DNA from: Ochromonas danica | Taxonomy: Eukaryota; Sar; Chrysophyceae; Chromulinales; Chromulinaceae | Direction: 5' to 3' | Length of the DNA: 64,000 nt | Assembly (NCBI GenBank): GCA_015146655.1 | Contig: VKHL01000118.1 | Coordinates: 1 to 64,000, forward strand | Shown: piece after piece, positions 59,537 through 64,000 of the stretch | How positions within the stretch are numbered: position 1 is the stretch's first letter | How the letters are laid out: each line of letters opens with the position of its first letter | Made by a program: the position numbers and the translations under genes | The notes under the pieces: generated by a model | What the model was told of the DNA's origin: nothing | Databases searched by the model: none | Seen by the model: only the letters and a program-made list of their open reading frames with translations

Positions 59537-59950
59537 TCCTCTGCTAAAGTACACTATCTCAAAGCAGATGCACGACGTATGTCACAATTCTCAAATGATA
59601 ACTTTGACCTCTTAGTGGATAAAGGAACAATTGACTCCATGTTAAGCTCTACTAATAGTAAAGAAGGAGTCAAGAATGCATTCAAAGTAGTAAAGGAGAT
59701 GGTTCGTTTACTCTCCCCTACTGGCAGCTTCATGCTTATTAGTCATATTGAAGTGGATAGTGATGAGTTTGAAGTGCTCATGGATGACATTCTTTGCCCT
59801 GCATTACAGAGTAAGACCAATTCTCACTGGTCAATCAAGGCTCATATTATCCAACAACCTGATGCTTCTGAAGGTTGGTCTCTGCTGAAAATCGATCATA
59901 ATCTAGAAGTAACTGTTTTGACTTTGACATTGTGTAATAATACATCATAA
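59138..59950 (+). CDS. METTL13/EEF1AKMT4-type class I methyltransferase
   Basis: 270 aa from ATG 59138 if unspliced. Conserved block SYWNQRYEANNIDHEWYYSF, SAM motif I KALEIGCGDRPLVSHF, motif II IYGIDFSQVVIDHL, then a poly-Ser/Thr insertion, YLKADARRMSQF, and FDLLVDKGTIDSMLS, which is diagnostic of the METTL13/EEF1AKNMT/CSKMT group of protein lysine or N-terminal methyltransferases. Likely target is a translation factor such as EF1A (inference). The C-terminus may be spliced differently: an open frame follows directly (next entry). Confidence 0.88.
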
Positions 59951-60168
59951 TAGAGGAAGAAAACAAGAGGAAGAAGAGAAAGAAGGAAGTGGAAGTGAGG
60001 AGCTACGGGTCGATCTACATTGTCACGAGTCTACCTAGACGACAAACAAGACATTCGCAGACAACTCCTGCCTCAGTGCACTTCGAGGTCCTCGAATACA
60101 CCGACAGTGATGATGAGGAAGAAGGAGAGGGAGAAGAATCGTTTTTCTGTCAGCCATGTGGCCCATGA
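59941..60168 (+). CDS. likely alternative or true 3' exon of the methyltransferase
   Basis: A 76-codon open frame without ATG, immediately after the apparent stop: EENKRKKRKKEVEVRSYGSI, YIVTSLPRRQTRHSQ and an acidic end. YGSIYIVTSLPRR looks like the last beta strand of class I methyltransferases (-SVYVxxK-). A phase-0 donor GTAACT at 59914, just after residues DHNLE, and AAG acceptors near 59972-59988 could join the frames, with introns of about 60-75 nt. Confidence 0.45.
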   Translation, partial: YIIIEEENKRKKRKKEVEVRSYGSIYIVTSLPRRQTRHSQTTPASVHFEVLEYTDSDDEEEGEGEESFFCQPCGP

Positions 60169-60635
60169 GTGAGTGAGTGAGTTTTGCAACAGAAGCTGTA
60201 GGGAGGTATTAAAATAGTCTATGTTAGTATTAAAACAACTCCAGCAAGATTCAAGACTTTATGCTACTAATCCAGTCCAGCTTGCGAAATTTTCAGACCT
60301 TTCATTACGCAATCTTCGAGGTGTAGCAGACAAGTCAAACAAATTTACTCTTTCGATCCATAACCAAACAAGGCTGGAGTCATCATGACATCTAACTGAG
60401 CCACGTATTCAAAGCACCACAGTAAGGGCACAACACAACACCACATCATTCGAGTTAACTTGCTTCCTCAGTAAGAAACTGAGGTCTTTCATGAAAAGAC
60501 CAAATATGAAAACAGTCCCAAACTTGTCGTGCAGCAGCATTCAAACAAGTCCGGAACAATACGAAAAGACAAACAGTCGACACTTTTGGCAATATGAATA
60601 GCGCAGAAAGGTTCGTTATGTACAGAAGTAGGTAA
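60169..60635. other. intergenic, convergent gene ends
   Basis: 467 bp; GAGTGAGTGAG microsatellite near 60170. No gene supported. Confidence 0.45.
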
Positions 60636-61421
60636 TCAAGTGCTTGGAGTATCAATTTGAAAAGCACGGACAGGATGCTCATGAGGCTCTCCACCATCTT
60701 CACAGTGATAACACGCAGAGCAAAAGTTCAATTGGCAAGGGACACAATGATAGCGATATCCTTGAGTAATCCCTTTGCAGCATTTCCCACAAAGTAAGAT
60801 GGGAGATCGCATTGAAACCTCCGAATCAGTCACGGAATTCAATGCGGTTGATAAGGAGTCACTAGAATCCCTGCGGAAATGCTTCGCACAAGGTTGCTCA
60901 GAGAGATCAGTCTCGCGTTCGCGAGTCATAAATCCTTCTCTGGGACTGCCCAAGGGACTCTCATCGACTTCATATCGGTCCACCGTGCGTCGTAACGGCA
61001 TACGAACGATATTACGTGTACGATTGTAAGAGCGTGTGATGGAGTCTTTTAAAGGCTTGCAAATCATACACATGTCATCAACGCATTTATAATAATGCGC
61101 AAGCAGGAATCTCGTGGAGATACACGAGGTGTAGGAGCAATTTTGTTCATTGCAATGATTTACATGAAGCCAAAGAGCTCGCATCGATTGGCAATAAGGA
61201 GTTATCCGACATCTACCGAATTTACCCCCTTCACATTTCGAAGCATGATTCAAAAGAACAAGACGTTGTTGAAATTCTTGTATCGCATTTTCACGATTTT
61301 GTGCCGGCTGTGAAGGAATAGACTGCATTTGCTCGGATTGTTGAGAATAGAGAGTTGGCTGAGGCTCTTCTTTATTTTCTTCATGGTGCGCAACGGAATG
61401 AATAGGAAATGATGGAATCAT
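60636..61421 (-). CDS. TAZ + ZZ zinc-finger protein
   Basis: Single exon, 261 aa. TAZ domain about residues 52-125: QQRLVLLNHASKCEGGKFGR, CRITPYCQSMRALWLHVNHC, then CSYTSCISTRFLLAHYYKC and MCMICKPLK, giving the three HCCC zinc sites. A Ser/Arg linker is followed by a ZZ finger about 212-255: CGKCCKGITQGYRYHCVPCQ, NFCSACYHCEDGGEPHEHPV. Both domains occur in CBP/p300, but no HAT, bromo or KIX region is present, so this is a stand-alone adaptor. It probably binds transcription-factor activation segments (TAZ) and histone or SUMO ligands (ZZ). Confidence 0.88.
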   Translation of the reverse strand: MIPSFPIHSVAHHEENKEEPQPTLYSQQSEQMQSIPSQPAQNRENAIQEFQQRLVLLNHASKCEGGKFGRCRITPYCQSMRALWLHVNHCNEQNCSYTSCISTRFLLAHYYKCVDDMCMICKPLKDSITRSYNRTRNIVRMPLRRTVDRYEVDESPLGSPREGFMTRERETDLSEQPCAKHFRRDSSDSLSTALNSVTDSEVSMRSPILLCGKCCKGITQGYRYHCVPCQLNFCSACYHCEDGGEPHEHPVRAFQIDTPST

Positions 61422-63176
61422 GTTAGGAATTCTTGATGAAGATTGACAGAGGATATTAGGAATTCAATCAGAATAGGAAATAGTCCACAAAGGTAACAGA
61501 TCTGATTTTTGACAAGGTCAATGAATTGATCAAATGATAGTGTTGATCAAAGATAAAGTAAAAGGGAGGGAGGGTGTAGTGATTGATGCAACTACAGGAA
61601 GGTGGTGAGCGATGAGATGACAGCAGCTTTTGTCTTGATTGACTGCTGACAGTCACAGTCACAGACACTTGCTTGTTGATCATCTCACAGTCACAGTCAC
61701 TGTGACAGTCTCTCTCATACAGCAGCAGAAGAGGGCGGACACTCACCAACCACGCAGTCTCACTGTCCTGGGGGTCCAAGGGGGGCGACACTTCAACCTT
61801 CCCCTTCCGTCCTGCAACTTCCGTTCGAACCTGGGACACTGTTCCGAATTTATTCCATGGAATCCATACACGTTGATAACTGACTGGCCAACAGAAGTTG
61901 TTCCGAATTCATTCCATGGAATCAATGCATGGAATGACTGGAATAGCTAACCACCCAACAGGAAGGAATGGTGATTGTAATCTTATCTAAGCACTTGCTG
62001 CTTTATAAGCAAAGTATAGGGATGCTTAACTTTTTGCTGATAAAAACTATCATAATTCCCAAATAGAAGCTCACACTACTTGGGGATCGAGGTAGTAGTT
62101 GCATCAACATATATTTTACATTTATAAACTAATGTCTGTCAGCGGAAGAAATCTCTCCAGAAATAGTCGATAAAGAGGATTGGTAGTCAAGCATCTTTTC
62201 CAAACCTTTCCTGGGAATATATACATACTGCCATGTTGCAGTCGCGATTACTGTCATTGTCATTACCGATTCTCCTTTGCAAGCATGTTCTCCTGAGACT
62301 GTGAGAAGCTCCCATCCAGTTCAAGGAGGGTTAAAGAACCCAGATTTAAACACTTTGACAAGTAATATGGCGTTGCTCATCAGAAAGGAACACCTCTTTC
62401 ATCTGCCCTCCCTCACCAAACCTTCATCATTCCTGGTCCATGAAGTGCTGAGGAGGTGGTCCGTGAAGAGACCTCAATAGAGGACAGCTCATCAGGAGTG
62501 GTGGCAAACAAAACGAGTCAACATTCTCTATTCCAATTCCATCTGTGAAGGCTTTCATGAAAATGACAGCGAATGAGAGGAAAAGGATGTCAGCAGAGGT
62601 TGTGCTGAGACTCGGAGGTGGACAGCAATTGTCCAACTTCAACCATATGAGATAAAAATCCATATTATCGACTTTTATCATCTTTCTCTCCGACTTCGAT
62701 TCTGACGAAGTTTATTTGCATTCTGCTGTCATTCTGTAGACTATGTTTTGTTCTATTAGAAACAGAGTTAGACAGAGTTTGAGGTGATCAAGTTGAACTT
62801 TTCCGTTCGTTCACATTAGTCTTTTGATAAAAAGACTATTTAAATCCTGTACGATAGTTTATTATGATTCTTGCCCCAGCACTGGTTATTTCATCAAATC
62901 TTGATGAAGCATGTGTAGACTTTCGAATTGTCAAGAGTGGGAGTAAGATACTACTACCAAAAGTTTCGTGAATATGTTCGGTTATGTTAACTGCCTCTAT
63001 AGTATGATCCGAACTTCTTAGGCACTTTAGCCATTACGATAAGATTCAACAAAAGCAATTGTGAGAGTTATCCTGTACTCTGCTTATCCACAATTGTGAA
63101 TCTGACGAGCAGGGATCATAGCAAGAATCAAGAAAACTCCCACACAACTATTCAAGACTGTGAATCTTGAGCACGA
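61422..63176. other. long intergenic region with motif pair and ORF fragments
   Basis: 1.75 kb. Near 61640-61710 are CAGTCACAGTCACAG direct repeats. GTTCCGAATT(T/C)ATTCCATGGAATC occurs twice (about 61841 and 61900), 430-490 bp upstream of the TAZ/ZZ gene. Plus-strand frames 62277-62480 and about 62467-62655 (SIPIPSVKAFMKMTANERKR, then AEVVLRLGGGQQLSNFN) look partly coding, but no family or start can be assigned; perhaps a remnant. Confidence 0.4.
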
Positions 63177-64000
63177 TTACAGTTCGTCTTCCTTGTAAAG
63201 GTCATCCAGTGGAGGCTCAACAATCAGCTCTCCATCCTTACCATCCCAAGCTTGCGCTTTTACAAGTTGAGGAATAGCTGGTAAAGGATAGATTTTCTCA
63301 CTGCGAACATGAAGTAAATTTAAGGGTAAGAAGCAGTCAGACAAGGAATCGAAAAGGATCGTAAATGGTCTCTTACATTCCAGATAACACCCCTGACAAG
63401 AAAGAGTGGATGTTCTTTTTGCTCCACGAAACCTTGGGAACAGCATAAGCTTTCTTCTCGACTGAAAGCACCGCAACAGTAGGAACATTTCCGTTCAATT
63501 CAATAGCATTCTCCAGCTTCTCTTGGGCACCCACTTCGGACCACAGGAAAGCGAAAGGCATCTTTCGGAAGCTCTTAGCGACTTCTTCAAATATCTGCAG
63601 ATACTCATTGCGTCCTTTTGCACCACTATCCAAAATATGAGGAACAAATAGCACTGCACAGATTTTCACGTTCTTGTCTCCACAAACTTCATCAAAGACT
63701 TTTGCTGAGGTAGCCTGTTGAATGACCACAGGAGCATCAGCAGCATCCAGAGTTTGCAGGGCAAAATCAACCAAAGCATCAGCTTCTCGGGGGCCATTGT
63801 AATCAACTGGGGCACCTTTGGGTCCCGCAGAAAATAGTTTAATAGTTGGGAAACCTTTTATCTCATACTTTTGCGCCAACATTTGCTGAGTGGTTGCATC
63901 GATGGCTCCCAGCTTAACACCTTGAGGAGCAAGACGTTCAGCTGCTTCTTGCCACTCAGGTGCCAGTTTCTTGCAGTGACCACACCAAGGGGCATAGAAC
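63177..64000 (-). CDS. PDIA6: protein disulfide isomerase A6 (P5), C-terminal part, runs off the window
   Basis: Last two exons: 63377 to beyond 64000, and 63177-63300, with a 76-nt phase-2 intron. The visible part starts in a thioredoxin domain, FYAPWCGHCKKLAPEW (CGHC active site), with KYEIKGFPTIKLFSAGPKGA (cis-Pro). Next is the non-catalytic b domain with VPHILDSGAKGRNEYLQIFE and FLWSEVGAQEKLE, diagnostic for P5. The spliced end is AWDGKDGELIVEPPLDDLYK followed by EDEL, a KDEL-type ER retrieval signal. It oxidises and isomerises disulfides in the ER lumen. The first thioredoxin domain and signal peptide would be upstream, outside the window. Confidence 0.95.

Noticed and set aside
61825-61845. 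tRNA T-arm-like GGTTCGAA (minus strand)
   Set aside because: Flanking bases do not pair as a T stem and no D or anticodon arm is present.

Overview
The window is nuclear DNA of a unicellular, probably flagellated eukaryote. It holds about 35 protein genes on both strands, mostly 200-900 bases apart. Many are interrupted by short GT-AG introns of 58-250 nt with strong GTAAGT/GTGAGT donors; others have no intron. Proteins often carry runs of one residue (Ser, Gly, Asn, Thr, Asp) coded by trinucleotide repeats. The genes include calmodulin, BCNT/SWC5, DPY30, TYW1, COQ3, PDIA6, a selenoprotein, a full-length PDR-type ABCG transporter and FAM221 and IQ-motif proteins. I lean towards a stramenopile or similar protist, but nothing here proves it. 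I see no transposon, virus-like element, rRNA, tRNA or CRISPR array.

Layout. 1-10.2 kb: end of a Gly-rich coiled-coil protein, a two-pore-channel-like protein with altered filters, a MYND finger protein, a coiled-coil protein and a sirtuin with an AT-hook. 10.5-17.7 kb: CUE-like protein, old yellow enzyme, gamma-glutamylcyclotransferase-like protein, a small unknown, a GST ending in CVIA and an ankyrin protein. 18-24.1 kb: six-exon ABCG/PDR transporter and a Cof-type HAD phosphatase. 24.4-28.5 kb: two calmodulin genes identical in coding sequence, separated by about 2.4 kb of mostly non-coding DNA with possible gene remnants. 29-33.4 kb: SWC5/BCNT and an LNR-domain membrane protein. 33.6-34.0 kb: selenoprotein W, whose first exon has an in-frame TGA in a C-G-G-U motif. 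34.2-38.1 kb: a large unknown protein. 38.6-46 kb: globin-like protein, class I aminotransferase, COQ3 and a GT92-like glycosyltransferase with a huge TG repeat in intron 1. 46.1-55.2 kb: DPY30 (three tiny exons), quinone-reductase-like SDR, membrane-anchored ABM protein, PC-esterase-like protein, a membrane protein ending in a half AP2-like motif, TYW1 and FAM221. 55.5-64 kb: IQ-motif protein, METTL13-type methyltransferase, TAZ+ZZ zinc-finger protein and the C-terminal part of PDIA6.

Functional themes are redox and thiol chemistry (OYE, GST, quinone reductase, SelW, PDIA6, globin), calcium signalling (two calmodulins, IQ protein, an EF-hand-like channel tail), chromatin (sirtuin, SWC5, DPY30, TAZ/ZZ) and probably the flagellum (FAM221, IQ and coiled-coil proteins). 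Genes are unlinked in pathway terms and there is no operon. Two short motifs recur near gene starts, a palindrome ATTCCATGGAAT and GTTAACTTC(AC), and may be promoter elements. Exon borders were worked out by hand from frame, splice sites and family resemblance; they are predictions.
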